Shown: positions 19,953 to 27,970 of the stretch, one piece after another | Position numbering within the stretch: the first letter of the stretch is position 1 | How the letters are laid out: every line of letters begins with the position of its first letter | NCBI GenBank assembly: GCA_003609755.1 | Contig: AP017991.1 | Location: 3,955,001 to 4,019,000, forward strand | Source: Planktothrix agardhii NIES-204 | GTDB taxonomy: Bacteria > Cyanobacteriota > Cyanobacteriia > Cyanobacteriales > Microcoleaceae | Direction of reading: 5' to 3' | Length of the DNA stretch: 64,000 bases | The notes under the pieces: model-generated | What the model was told of the DNA's origin: nothing | Seen by the model: only the letters and a program-made list of their open reading frames with translations | Database searches by the model: none | Program-made: the position numbers and the translations under genes

Positions 19953-20288
19953 TATCAAAATGAATTTACAATCATCACAGGGTTTTGGTTGGGTTGGTAA
20001 ACCCCATTGGATAGAATTATAGATCAATACCGCTTGCTGACGAAATGGAGGGGGAAATAGCTGATAATGCCGAATAGGTTTGAGATAAAATACTAGATAT
20101 TGCTTCAGCAATAAATTTTTCTCCGTTATAAATATGATAATTTAAGTCAAATCAATATTGGTAAAATCTTTAAAAACAAAAAAACCTAGAAATTACGAAT
20201 TACGAATTACGAATTACGAATTACGAATGGGTAATAGAAGGAGTTTACATCCCCTGCTCCTCCTACCCCCTGCTCCCCTGGCTTTCCC
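19953..20288. other. spacer with dispersed repeats, no gene seen
   Basis: No supported reading frame. The right half is repetitive: attacga heptamers at about 20189-20227 followed by the complement of the G-rich repeat first seen at 5366-5452. The left half shows nothing recognisable. Confidence 0.55.
20189..20283 (-). repeat. heptanucleotide array plus G-rich dispersed repeat, copy B
   Basis: About five tandem attacga units (20189-20227) adjoin a stretch whose complement reads G-rich, then gtaaactccttctattaccc. This matches copy A at 5366-5452 in order and sequence. The shared unit suggests a mobile or recombinogenic intergenic repeat. Confidence 0.65.
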
Positions 20289-21344
20289 CTATCTCAATTT
20301 AGCAGGAATAGCATAAGGGCCTTTTTTCAAGGCTGTAGCCAAGGCATTATTATTCAACCTTAGGGCTTCATAAAAGAAAAATATTTCTCCTTGAACTCCT
20401 TTAAACCGATTATAGTCAATTGACTTCAATAAATCATCCGCCGTAATGCAATAGGAACCGATTTTTGCTAAAATCCCTGGAGAAAGTTTGGGTAACTGCC
20501 AATCCCTAAACTGCACATCAACTAATTGATCAACTAACCCTTTATAACTCCAAAAATTGCGCCGATATAACTGAGGGTGAATCCAATCAACTAAATCTTG
20601 ATCAATCCAAGCAATATAATCCTGTAAATATTCATCTAAACCCCATTTATAAAGACTAGGAGCCATGGAAATCAACAAATTTGGTTTAATTGCCTTAACT
20701 TCTCGACGTAAACGAATTAAAAAATTTGTTAGGATATTCGCCCGCCATTGTACCCATTGGGGGTCTTTATGATAGCTCGGAGGTTGACGCCCAAATTCTT
20801 GCCGATAAAGAGCAATTGTTTTCGGATCATACCCTCCTTCCGAGGGCATTGCAGGCATCCGGTCATCCCCTTGCACCCCATCAATATCGTATTTTCTCAC
20901 CACTTCTAAGACTAAACTTAGAACAAAATTTTGTACTTCTGGGTCAAAAGCATTCATCCACTCAAACCCATTTTTAACAACTAATCCCCCCGTAGAATTA
21001 ATCCCCGACCAGCCAGGTTTTTGAGATAAAATTCGGCCCCCATTTTGTTGATAGGAACTCGCAAACCCAAATTCAAACCAGGGAATTACTTCTAACCCCA
21101 CCCGATGACCTTCCTCAATCACTTCCTGTAACGGGTCACGCCCCTTAGAATAGAAATCGATTTCGATCCCGAAGGTTTGGGCCATCACCTGAGAGCGATA
21201 CAAAGTAACGCCCTTATTCCAAACCACCGGAAACACCACATTAAAACCTGTCTCCACCAAGAATTCCATCGCTTCAGCAATGGTCTGTCGAGAAAACATG
21301 ACTCGACTATCCGTATTCGTTAACCAGACACCGCGAATTTCCAT
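20289..21344 (-). CDS. glycoside hydrolase-like GHL10 family protein
   Basis: A 351-residue protein of the GHL10 (DUF187) type, a TIM-barrel glycosidase-like family. Motifs: MEIRGVWLTNTDSRV at the N-terminus, GFNVVFPVVWNKGVTLY near residue 33, VIPWFEFGF near 97, DIDGVQGDDRM near 153 and WIDQDLVDWIHPQLYRR near 245. Family members are thought to cleave or bind surface glycans, but substrates are mostly unknown. No obvious signal peptide is present, so location is uncertain. It lies at the end of the glycan island, so a role in polysaccharide turnover is a fair guess. Confidence 0.82.
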   Translation of the reverse strand: MEIRGVWLTNTDSRVMFSRQTIAEAMEFLVETGFNVVFPVVWNKGVTLYRSQVMAQTFGIEIDFYSKGRDPLQEVIEEGHRVGLEVIPWFEFGFASSYQQNGGRILSQKPGWSGINSTGGLVVKNGFEWMNAFDPEVQNFVLSLVLEVVRKYDIDGVQGDDRMPAMPSEGGYDPKTIALYRQEFGRQPPSYHKDPQWVQWRANILTNFLIRLRREVKAIKPNLLISMAPSLYKWGLDEYLQDYIAWIDQDLVDWIHPQLYRRNFWSYKGLVDQLVDVQFRDWQLPKLSPGILAKIGSYCITADDLLKSIDYNRFKGVQGEIFFFYEALRLNNNALATALKKGPYAIPAKLR

Positions 21345-22170
21345 AAAACCTCCTGAAAGCGATCACACTTTAATCTTAGTATGGAGGCTTTCCCTGTTTA
21401 GTGATTCAGTCCTTAACACTTTTAGCTTGACTCAGATCCAACCTAACTTGAAAAACCCACCTTGCCGAGTTGAGCCTCCAGCGATTATGATTAGTTTAAG
21501 AAACAATTTTGATCAATCGAGGTAAAAAGATCAGTTAACCTTTGATCCTAGCCCGTAGAAAACCCCTAACCCTTGAGGTCAGGCAATTTTGCCTGACCTG
21601 TCACCGGATTAGGAAGAAAGGGTTTAGGATTAAAACATCCTATGAATATCCCAAATCAACAGCGATGGAGGAGTTTCTTCCGGGTTAGACTTTTAGCCCG
21701 TCGTTTTCATCTGAAACCGACATTCGACCCAAGCTCGGTTAGTTTACCCGTTTTTGGGTTATCCCAAATCAAGGGTTATCCAGTCCTATCTAAGACTTCT
21801 GAGCACTTTCGTTCTTGTATTATTTTATATATGCTGCGGGATATTCCACTTCAGCCGCACTATGATTTTCAGCAATTCTGTTTAGCAATAATCTGGCGAT
21901 TAATCGCCCAATACACCTATATTGCGGGTGATACCAGTTAAGCCCGATTCACTTTGGGGTTAGCCATTCACCTGAATGTAGTTAAGTAGCAACGTCCGAT
22001 ACAGTTAGATTCCCACAAAGAATTTAGACTGAATCTGGTCTAGGTTGATTTATCTATGATCACAGACTAATAAGCATTATTTGGCATTTTTTCCCTTGCC
22101 ATGAACTGTGTTAAAGCAATTCATGGTCATTTTCCACTATTTACACATTAAATAAAACCGTTCATTTTTT
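21345..22170. other. 826-base spacer, one hairpin, no convincing gene
   Basis: A strong inverted repeat (aggtcaggca at 21576-21585 with tgcctgacct at 21590-21599) has no T run after it, so it is unlikely to be an intrinsic terminator. A frame of 99 codons (21642-21941) lacks a ribosome-binding site and any recognisable motif and is not called. The remainder looks non-coding and may contain the promoter of the pentapeptide gene. Confidence 0.5.
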
Positions 22171-23226
22171 ATGAAGGCTAATGAAAGCATCGATGTCGAT
22201 AAGTTATTAACTCGATATGCTACAGGAGAGAGAAATTTTAGTGGCATCCATCTGATGGTAGCCTGCTTGAAACAGGAAAATTTGAATCGAATTAATCTTA
22301 GTAATGCCAACTTACAAGGAACTAATTTATCTCGCGCCCGCCTAATTGGAGCGAATTTCAATGGGGCTGATTTGAGTCAAGTTAACCTCACCATGGCCGT
22401 TCTAGTTGAAGCCAATCTCAGTGGAGCCAGTCTGACCAATAGTATTTTACGCAATGCTGACCTGAGTGGAGTTATGCTCAGTGGTGCGATTTTGTCCGAA
22501 ACAGACTTAACTGGGGCAAACCTCACCGGAGCCAGTTTAATTTCAGCCTGTCTCCTAAATGGTTGCAAACTCACCGATACAATTTTAGTCGGGGCAACCC
22601 TCAGCCGAGCAATTTTAAGCGGCGCTAATTTAAGTGGTGCTAACTTAACTCGAACCATTTTAACTGAAGTTGATCTCAGTGGAGCTAATTTAAGCCATGC
22701 TAAATTAGTCCGATCTTACCTAAACCAAGGTAATCTGAGTGGGGCTAATCTGAGTCATGCCGATCTGAGCGAGGCTAGTCTGCGGGAGGCTAATTTGGGT
22801 GTGGCTAACCTCTCAGTTGCTAACTTACAAGGGGCGGATTTAAGTGGCAGTAACTTAAACGGAGCCAACTTAAAAGGAGCTTGCCTCCAAGACACAAATC
22901 TTAAAGATACCTATTTAAACGGTTTAAACTTACAGAATGCTGATTTAAGACGCAGCGATTTGACTAAGGCTAATTTGCGCGGGGCTAACCTCAGTGGCGC
23001 CAACTTAGAAGGTGCGACGCTCTTAGGAGCCGATTTGCGCGGGGCGAACTTGAGCCATGCTAATCTCACCGGAGCCGGACTGCTTTTGACTTCCCTCAAA
23101 GGAGCAAATTTAACCGGAGCTAATCTCTGTGCGACTAACTTAATCGGTGCGAGTCTCAATATTGATCACCTAAACAAAGTCAGCCTGGAAGGAGCGATTA
23201 TGCCTAACGGCGCCAGCTATTCATAG
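22171..23226 (+). CDS. pentapeptide-repeat protein
   Basis: A 351-residue protein built almost wholly of A(D/N)LXX pentapeptides from about residue 45 to 340 (NLSGANLTRTILTEVDL and similar), which fold as a right-handed quadrilateral beta-helix. Residues 1-40 form a non-repeat cap with the pattern LLTRYATGERNFSGI that is shared with the proteins at 32013-32579 and 48670-49665. Cyanobacteria carry many such proteins of unknown role; some relatives elsewhere mimic DNA. No signal peptide or extra domain is visible, so it is probably soluble and cytoplasmic or thylakoid-associated. It stands between a long spacer and speD. Confidence 0.9.
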   Translation: MKANESIDVDKLLTRYATGERNFSGIHLMVACLKQENLNRINLSNANLQGTNLSRARLIGANFNGADLSQVNLTMAVLVEANLSGASLTNSILRNADLSGVMLSGAILSETDLTGANLTGASLISACLLNGCKLTDTILVGATLSRAILSGANLSGANLTRTILTEVDLSGANLSHAKLVRSYLNQGNLSGANLSHADLSEASLREANLGVANLSVANLQGADLSGSNLNGANLKGACLQDTNLKDTYLNGLNLQNADLRRSDLTKANLRGANLSGANLEGATLLGADLRGANLSHANLTGAGLLLTSLKGANLTGANLCATNLIGASLNIDHLNKVSLEGAIMPNGASYS

Positions 23227-23327
23227 AAGTTCGGAGCAGTTTCGTTCAAACCCTTGCACAATTTCTGAAAATGTGTGGTAGGATTGAAAGGTTTGATACA
23301 CTTTAGGGTGGAGGTAAAACCCGAAGA

Positions 23328-23747
23328 ATGAAACAATTGGGAACCCATCTGGTCGTTGACGCTTGGCAGTGTCCTGCAGAACTTCTGAACGATCCCGAAC
23401 GCATCCGTCGCGCGATGCTTGATGCAATTTCTGCTGGGGGGGCTACCCTCATCGACTTATGTGTACACCAGTTTAGTCCTCACGGAGTAACTGCAACAGC
23501 CACTTTGGCTGAGTCTCACATTGCTATTCACACTTGGCCAGAATTAGGCTATTTCGCTGCTGACTTATTCTTTTGTGGAGCAGGCAATCCTCAGCGAGCC
23601 ATTAAGTTTCTAGAAACCGCGCTTCAAGCCAAACAGGTAAGATCGAGAGAATTCAAACGCGGTTATGAACCAGACGAGACTGAGATCCCAGATTCAATCA
23701 GCGAAGAATCTTTAGCAACTTTAGTTGAAACTGGAACTCGCGGTTAG
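23328..23747 (+). CDS. speD: S-adenosylmethionine decarboxylase proenzyme
   Basis: A 139-residue prokaryotic-type AdoMet decarboxylase, which makes the aminopropyl donor for spermidine synthesis. The proenzyme self-cleaves at LAE/SHIAIH, and Ser63 becomes the pyruvoyl cofactor of the alpha chain. His68 and Cys83 (FFCGAGNP) are in the positions of the processing and catalytic residues. The N-terminus GTHLVVDAW is typical. The C-terminus (FKRG, then an acidic tail) is slightly longer than the minimal family. It is a single gene; no speE is in the window. Confidence 0.93.
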   Translation: MKQLGTHLVVDAWQCPAELLNDPERIRRAMLDAISAGGATLIDLCVHQFSPHGVTATATLAESHIAIHTWPELGYFAADLFFCGAGNPQRAIKFLETALQAKQVRSREFKRGYEPDETEIPDSISEESLATLVETGTRG

Positions 23748-24027
23748 AACCCGTTCATCGGTTATCCGAGTCAAGTCAAATCGAAACAAAGGATTGTGTT
23801 TCTCATCCTTTCGTTGGTATTGATAATTTCCTAAAATTCAATAGTGAAACTATTCATACCAACACCGAGCTAACACAATCAATGTCCCTTCTGGAAACTA
23901 CATTACAGCCACTCGATAAGCTGATTAATTCTTAGAAAGTTGCATTAATATCTACAACTTCAGAAACAGTATTGGCGGAGGGTTTTCCTTCCGCTTACTT
24001 ATTACCTATTACCTATTACCTCTCATA

Positions 24028-24639
24028 CTAGCGCTGTTGGTTCAACAGAGGACGAACAATCCAATAACCAGCACCAAAGGCGACTACTACAATCAAAACA
24101 ATTGATATAATTAACCAAAACCCGCTCAATTCAGAACGCTGAGATTTAGACATCGGGCGTAACCGGGCCTCTGTTGGTTCTGTAAATAAAGGTTGTGCTA
24201 TTTCTGGAATTAATGGGGGTTTGGGAGACTCAGAAAACGGAAAACTGGGTTCATTTCCCCTCGGTTCAAGTTTAATTGAGGGGGAAATTTCCATCATGGG
24301 GGAAGTCGTGGAAGTTGCTCCGATATGGGTCGGAATTTCAACGCTAAAAGAACTTGCTCCTGGGGATGAAAATTGAGATTTTTTGCCCTGACTGATGCTT
24401 TGGGCTTTATTAATAGCCTGGTGCAACCCAATGGCAGATTGTACAACGTTTTCTAATTCTTGCCTAAGTTGTTGATTTTGCTGGGTTAGCTGTTGATTTT
24501 GGGTTTTGAGCGTTTGGAGTTGAGATTGAACGGTTTGCAACTCCGCCGTAACTTCCCGATAGATAGAAATGGGAATTGATGGAGAGTAGTTATTCGATGC
24601 CACTGACGGATTAGGACTAGAGGCGTCAGCATTTTGCAT
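24028..24639 (-). CDS. C-terminally anchored coiled-coil protein, unknown
   Basis: A 203-residue protein. Residues about 27-75 form a glutamine-rich coiled coil (ELQTVQSQLQTLKTQNQQL). A proline/serine-rich linker follows, then a single hydrophobic helix near the C-terminus (FWLIISIVLIVVVAFGAGYWIV, about 173-194) with a short basic tail. The layout suggests a tail-anchored or bitopic membrane protein with the coiled coil in the cytoplasm. I do not recognise a named family. It is divergent from queF, with 157 bases between them. Confidence 0.65.
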   Translation of the reverse strand: MQNADASSPNPSVASNNYSPSIPISIYREVTAELQTVQSQLQTLKTQNQQLTQQNQQLRQELENVVQSAIGLHQAINKAQSISQGKKSQFSSPGASSFSVEIPTHIGATSTTSPMMEISPSIKLEPRGNEPSFPFSESPKPPLIPEIAQPLFTEPTEARLRPMSKSQRSELSGFWLIISIVLIVVVAFGAGYWIVRPLLNQQR

Positions 24640-24796
24640 AGGACGACTTGTAATTGAGGGTGAACATTTTATTAGAAACTTATTATGTTTTACAATACCT
24701 GTGATTAGAACTATTTGAACGAATTTTTTCCAGCAATTGCAGAAAAATTCACCCTGCCATCACTACACTTTAAAGAGTTACTGTTGAATCCTAACT

Positions 24797-25231
24797 ATGA
24801 GCCACTCTTACTCCGAACCCACAGAATCTGCCACCGCCAGTCCAGAAGCATCAAAATATGGTGAACGGGAAATCGAGGAAGGACAATTGATTACCTTTCC
24901 TAATCCTAGAATTGGTCGTCGCTATTTCGTTGAGATTATCTTACCCGAATTTACCTGTAAATGTCCTTTTTCTGGATATCCCGATTTTGCCAAGATTTAT
25001 TTAACATATCTTCCCAATGAGCGGGTGGTGGAATTAAAATCGATCAAACTGTACATTAATAGTTACCGCGATCGCTATATTTCCCACGAAGAATCGATAA
25101 ACCAGATTTTAGATGATTTTGTTGCCGCCGTCGATCCCTTAGAAGTCAGCATTAGAGGGGATTTTAACCCCAGGGGGAATGTGCATACGGTTGTTGAAGT
25201 CGAACACGAGAAGCTAAACCCCAAACTCTAA
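24797..25231 (+). CDS. queF: NADPH-dependent 7-cyano-7-deazaguanine reductase (YkvM type)
   Basis: A 144-residue QueF that reduces the nitrile preQ0 to preQ1 in queuosine biosynthesis. The catalytic pair is visible in EFTCKCPFSGYPDF: Cys56 forms the thioimide and Asp63 acts as proton donor. The family motif ELKSIKLYINSYRD (about residues 79-92) binds substrate and NADPH, and HEESIN follows. The length fits the short, single-domain subfamily. The first 25 residues are a loose N-terminal extension. It is 69 bases upstream of rpmI on the same strand. Confidence 0.94.
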   Translation: MSHSYSEPTESATASPEASKYGEREIEEGQLITFPNPRIGRRYFVEIILPEFTCKCPFSGYPDFAKIYLTYLPNERVVELKSIKLYINSYRDRYISHEESINQILDDFVAAVDPLEVSIRGDFNPRGNVHTVVEVEHEKLNPKL

Positions 25232-25300
25232 AACTCAGGACTTGTGAGAATATCAACTCCTATGATAAAATTATAGGCTGTGTCGAATTTAGGCGAATCC

Positions 25301-25498
25301 ATGCCCAAACTCAAAACTCGGAAATCCGCAGCCAGACGATTTAAAGTTACTGGTAGCGGAAAAATTGTGCGTCGTAAGGCTTACAAAAGCCATTTGTTAC
25401 AGCATAAAAGCTCCGCTCGCAAACGGAATCTGTCTAAGATGGCGCTGGTGAGTGAGACTCAAACAGATAACGTGCGTTTGATGCTGCCCTATTTGTAA
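25301..25498 (+). CDS. rpmI: 50S ribosomal protein L35
   Basis: A 65-residue L35 starting [20 protein letters not shown], with the basic [19 protein letters not shown] segment. The ATG at 25301 is chosen over a GTG 21 bases upstream because the family begins MPKxKT. It is followed after 37 bases by rplT, the usual pairing; infC is not adjacent here, which is common in cyanobacteria. Confidence 0.95.
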   Translation: MPKLKTRKSAARRFKVTGSGKIVRRKAYKSHLLQHKSSARKRNLSKMALVSETQTDNVRLMLPYL

Positions 25499-25535
25499 GC
25501 CTCTAAACGAATTTTATTAAAGGAAACAAACGTAA

Positions 25536-25892
25536 ATGACCAGAGTTAAGCGCGGTAATGTTGCTCGCAAACGCCGCAAAAAAATACTGAAACTTGCCAA
25601 AGGATTTCGGGGTTGTCAGTCTACTAACTTCCGCACCGCGAATCAGAGAGTCATGCAGGCGTTGAAAAATGCCTATCGCGATCGCCGTAACCGTAAACGT
25701 GATTTTAGACGGTTATGGATTACTCGGATTAATGCCGCGGCTCGGATTAACGGAATTAGCTATAGTCAGTTAGTTGGCAATATGAAAAAAGCCAATATCT
25801 TACTAAATCGTAAAATGTTAGCCCAACTTGCTGTTTTAGATCCTCAAACCTTTGGGAAAGTCGTTGATCTTGCCAAGAGTGCAAACAAGTAG
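25536..25892 (+). CDS. rplT: 50S ribosomal protein L20
   Basis: A 118-residue L20 that binds 23S rRNA early in 50S assembly. The N-terminus [20 protein letters not shown] is the basic RNA-binding extension, followed by [21 protein letters not shown] and the globular C-terminal domain ([20 protein letters not shown]). A ribosome-binding site (aaagga, about 25519-25524) precedes the ATG. The gene ends about 60 bases before a hairpin at 25951. Confidence 0.97.
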   Translation: MTRVKRGNVARKRRKKILKLAKGFRGCQSTNFRTANQRVMQALKNAYRDRRNRKRDFRRLWITRINAAARINGISYSQLVGNMKKANILLNRKMLAQLAVLDPQTFGKVVDLAKSANK

Positions 25893-25950
25893 TTTTAACC
25901 ACTTAAAACCGCCTGTTCAACTGAATAGACAAAATTGCCCATTGTTAGCT

Positions 25951-25990
25951 AAGGTGAAGGATAGATTTAATTCGATCCTTCACCTTTGTG
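25951..25990 (+). terminator. probable terminator of rpmI-rplT
   Basis: A perfect 12-base stem pairs aaggtgaaggat (25951-25962) with atccttcacctt (25975-25986). Only a weak T-containing tract follows (tgtgttg). Position after rplT and before the next gene supports a terminator. Confidence 0.65.
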
Positions 25991-26015
25991 TTGAAAAAAC
26001 TCTCCTTTTAAAATT

Positions 26016-26558
26016 ATGGATAAGAACCTTCCCATCGCCTATTTATTACTGTTAGTGGGGTTACTGGCAGCCGCCATTGTCTTTGTGATTCGTCAAATTA
26101 TTAAAACCCGTCGGATAGAAAGCACCCTTTTTGATCTACAAACTAAATTATCAAAAGAACAGGGAAACGCACAGGAATACTATGAATTAGGAAGTATTTA
26201 TAATGATAAAAAACTCTATTCCCAAGCCGTTACCGTATTACAAAAAGCCTTAAAAGCCGGGGAAGATGAAGCTCCTGAAAACCTAGCCATGATTTATAAT
26301 GCCTTGGGATATGCCCATCTAGCTAAAGAACAATACGATATTGCCATTCGTCAATATAAAGAAGCCTTAAAGTTAAGTCCCATTTACCCCTCCGCTTCTA
26401 ATAATTTGGGTTATGCCTACGAAAAGAAAAAGCTAACAGCCCAGGCTTTAGAGGCCTATGAAGAAACATTAAAAAATGATCCCGATAATCAAACCGCAAA
26501 ATATCGGGCCCAATCCCTACGCAAACGAGTTGGAATTCCTTCAGAATCCGCTAATTGA
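26016..26558 (+). CDS. membrane-anchored TPR protein
   Basis: A 180-residue protein with one N-terminal membrane helix (YLLLLVGLLAAAIVFVI, about residues 8-25) and then about three to four TPR units (YYELGSIYNDKKLYSQAV, IYNALGYAHLAKEQYDIAI, ASNNLGYAYEKKKLTAQAL). It probably serves as a scaffold at the cytoplasmic face. The stop codon TGA (26556-26558) lies within the TTGA at the end of an IS605-like element. If that element is removed, the frame would read GCT AAG TAA, so the ancestral protein probably ended in ESAK rather than ESAN. The protein is therefore almost unaltered by the insertion. Confidence 0.85.
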   Translation: MDKNLPIAYLLLLVGLLAAAIVFVIRQIIKTRRIESTLFDLQTKLSKEQGNAQEYYELGSIYNDKKLYSQAVTVLQKALKAGEDEAPENLAMIYNALGYAHLAKEQYDIAIRQYKEALKLSPIYPSASNNLGYAYEKKKLTAQALEAYEETLKNDPDNQTAKYRAQSLRKRVGIPSESAN

Positions 26559-26629
26559 CACTCCCACGGGTGAACCGCGTGGGATTCTCCTGTCTAGCCC
26601 CGATTGCTCGGTATTCATGGAGTTGCCCC

Positions 26630-26785
26630 CTACTGTTTCCAGAATTGCTTCACAGCAATATTAGAGGAGAGTACGAGACTCTGAGAAATGCCAAGTACCT
26701 CGTCCCAATTGACGGCTACGACTATTACAGTCTTTGGCTCTGCCAAGATTTTTCGGAGCTTTCTGTAGTCAACAGGGATAATCAC
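26630..26785 (-). CDS. possible short protein inside the IS605-like element
   Basis: The minus strand is open from 26821 to the stop at 26630-26632 and reads like a protein (VIIPVDYRKLRKILAEP, then VVAVNWDEVLG). There is no ATG; a GTG at 26783-26785 would give 51 residues. I do not recognise it, and it does not resemble the TnpB catalytic motifs I know. It could be a remnant of a longer gene lost from the element or a chance frame. Confidence 0.3.
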   Translation of the reverse strand: MIIPVDYRKLRKILAEPKTVIVVAVNWDEVLGISQSLVLSSNIAVKQFWKQ

Positions 26786-26828
26786 AGTGGTTGCCTTTTT
26801 CTCGCCATTGACAACCTGTTTTTAAGGA

Positions 26829-26887
26829 GGTCAGAACATCTGACCAGATAAGCGAGGAACATCCTTGCTATACTCTGATAATAGAGT
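26829..26887 (+). promoter_or_regulatory. inverted repeats and possible promoter ahead of the RHH gene
   Basis: Two palindromes precede the ribbon-helix-helix gene: ggtcag-aacat-ctgacc (26829-26845) and actct-gataat-agagt (26872-26887). TATACT just before the second could be a -10 box. RHH repressors often bind such short palindromes at their own promoter, so an autoregulatory operator is possible. This is inference from layout only. Confidence 0.35.
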
Positions 26888-26899
26888 CTTAAATAGAGT

Positions 26900-27061
26900 A
26901 TGTCAAGGGAAAAGAAAATTCAGTTTAATGTTAACGAGAAAGAATATGAACGTCTCAAAAGTCATGCTGAATCAGAAGGATTATCAATGGCTGAAGTTCT
27001 TAGGGATTACATTAAAACCCTCACACCCCCTAAAGGGGGTCGCACTACATCCCACGACTGA
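26900..27061 (+). CDS. ribbon-helix-helix (CopG/Arc-like) small protein
   Basis: A 53-residue protein beginning MSREKKIQFNVNEKEYERLK. The short beta strand KKIQFNVNEKE is followed by two helices (EYERLKSHAESEG and SMAEVLRDYIKTL), the pattern of RHH DNA-binding domains of CopG/Arc type. The gene lies in the IS605-like element, antisense to the inferred element direction, and its last codons run into the end hairpin (stop at 27059-27061 within 27051-27071). It may repress its own promoter or act as an antitoxin without a visible toxin; neither role is shown. Confidence 0.65.
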   Translation: MSREKKIQFNVNEKEYERLKSHAESEGLSMAEVLRDYIKTLTPPKGGRTTSHD

Positions 27062-27088
27062 AGTGCGTGGGCTTTGTGCGAGGTTGTT

Positions 27089-27507
27089 GTAAGGGGAAGT
27101 AGGGGAATTAGGAGGAGCCGGGGAGCAACAGTGCCTGGGGTGTTAGAACACCAGACGGATGTTGGAACCCAGACGGTGAAGTCTTTTCCCCCTGTTCCCT
27201 AGCCCCCCGTGCACGCAGGGTTTGGGGGGGCTGTTCCCTAGCCCCCCCGTGCACGCAGGGTTTGGGGGGGCTGTTCCGGTGTTCCCTGCTATATTTGTCA
27301 AGATTTAATGCAAAGGATTAAGAGAATTGTACCTGTTGTGACATCTTGTATATTTTTGCTTGCAATTTGAGAAAACTCGGTTATTCTTGAAATTTGAAGA
27401 AAGTATTAAGTCTTCTCCTAAATGGCGAAGGCACTTTCTAAATCACTCAGAAAAACACTGTTATTTTCTGTATAGAAACTAACAAAACTGCATCCATCGG
27501 AGATTTT
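27089..27507. other. spacer with G/C-rich palindromic repeats
   Basis: The 419 bases between the IS605-like element and the next gene hold G-rich sequence (27093-27120), a dispersed palindromic repeat described separately, and an A/T-rich stretch before the gene at 27508, whose start is preceded by ggag. No further gene is seen. Confidence 0.5.
27142..27295 (+). repeat. GTGCAC palindromic repeat family, copy 1 (tandem)
   Basis: A conserved head (accagacggat, then ttggaacccagac) is followed by two tandem units of about 40 bases of the form ctgttccctagccccc, gtgcac, gcagggtttggggggg (27192-27230 and 27231-27270). Each unit can fold as a hairpin around GTGCAC. The same head and unit occur at 59531-59645, and a partial inverted copy at 60313-60363. 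Confidence 0.8.
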
Positions 27508-27738
27508 ATGACTCCTACAATGCTTCGTCAACTTTGGTCACTGGTAGAAACTACTCAAGCATCCACTTTGGTTGATCTTGATGATGCGAGTCTTGTCCAG
27601 TGTTTAGTCAAACAGTTGAAAAAACAAGCTGGCATTAACGCTAAAGAAGCCGATCTCTTAAAGGATTATATCTGCTCTCGGATTGCTTTAATTCGAGATA
27701 TGGCAGAAGCCCGCCTATCTGGAGATGCTTCGGCTTAA
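27508..27738 (+). CDS. small hypothetical protein
   Basis: A 76-residue, mostly helical acidic-to-neutral protein (MTPTMLRQLWSLVETTQA, LVQCLVKQLKKQAGINAKEADLLKDYICSRIALIRDMAEARL). I do not recognise a characterised family, although its composition and a ggag ribosome-binding site (about 27497-27500) support a real gene. It stands alone between repeats and the amino-acid transporter genes. No membrane helix or metal-binding motif is seen. Confidence 0.7.
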   Translation: MTPTMLRQLWSLVETTQASTLVDLDDASLVQCLVKQLKKQAGINAKEADLLKDYICSRIALIRDMAEARLSGDASA

Positions 27739-27970
27739 CCTCCATATTCCAATAGTTTCAAATTCTGTGAAAGTATAACTATGGGGGCATCTTTCTTAAA
27801 GGGTTGTATGGAAAATTATCAGATTAAGTTGACACTCCACTGTCTAAAAGTGATTAGACTCATTTCTTTGGTAAGATGAAAGCGTTTGAGGTCGCTCCTT
27901 GAGGGTGAATCACCTCAATACGGTTATGGTTTGTCAACTTGTCTAACTCATACACCTACAATATAAAACT

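Larger units (their letters stand above)
26555..27088 (-). mobile_element. non-autonomous IS200/IS605-like element (534 bp)
   Basis: Both ends carry a subterminal hairpin of the same unusual design, CCCACG-NNN-GA-NNN'-G-CGTGGG: GGT/ACC at 26563-26583 and ACT/AGT at 27051-27071, so the inner pairs covary. Read on the minus strand, the left flank is TTAC (27089-27092 complement) and the right end is TCAA (26555-26558 complement), the cleavage motifs known for IS608. There is no Y1 transposase and no TnpB, so it would need help in trans. It carries a ribbon-helix-helix gene (26900-27061) on the opposite strand. Precise ends are inferred from these motifs. Confidence 0.72.

Noticed and set aside
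20189-20227. Tandem heptamers considered as a CRISPR array
   Set aside because: Repeat units are seven bases long with no spacers; no cas genes are in the window.
21642-21941. 99-codon open frame on the plus strand in a long spacer
   Set aside because: No ribosome-binding site close to its ATG, no recognisable motif, and the composition (many basic residues and prolines) is unlike neighbouring genes.
22377-22658. Antisense frame across the pentapeptide gene at 22171
   Set aside because: The periodic sequence reflects the repeat codons read backwards; the pentapeptide reading is clear.
26555-26851. 98-codon plus-strand frame through the IS605-like element
   Set aside because: Its start is in the element end and its translation has no protein-like pattern; the minus-strand frame is more plausible, and the region is explained by the element.
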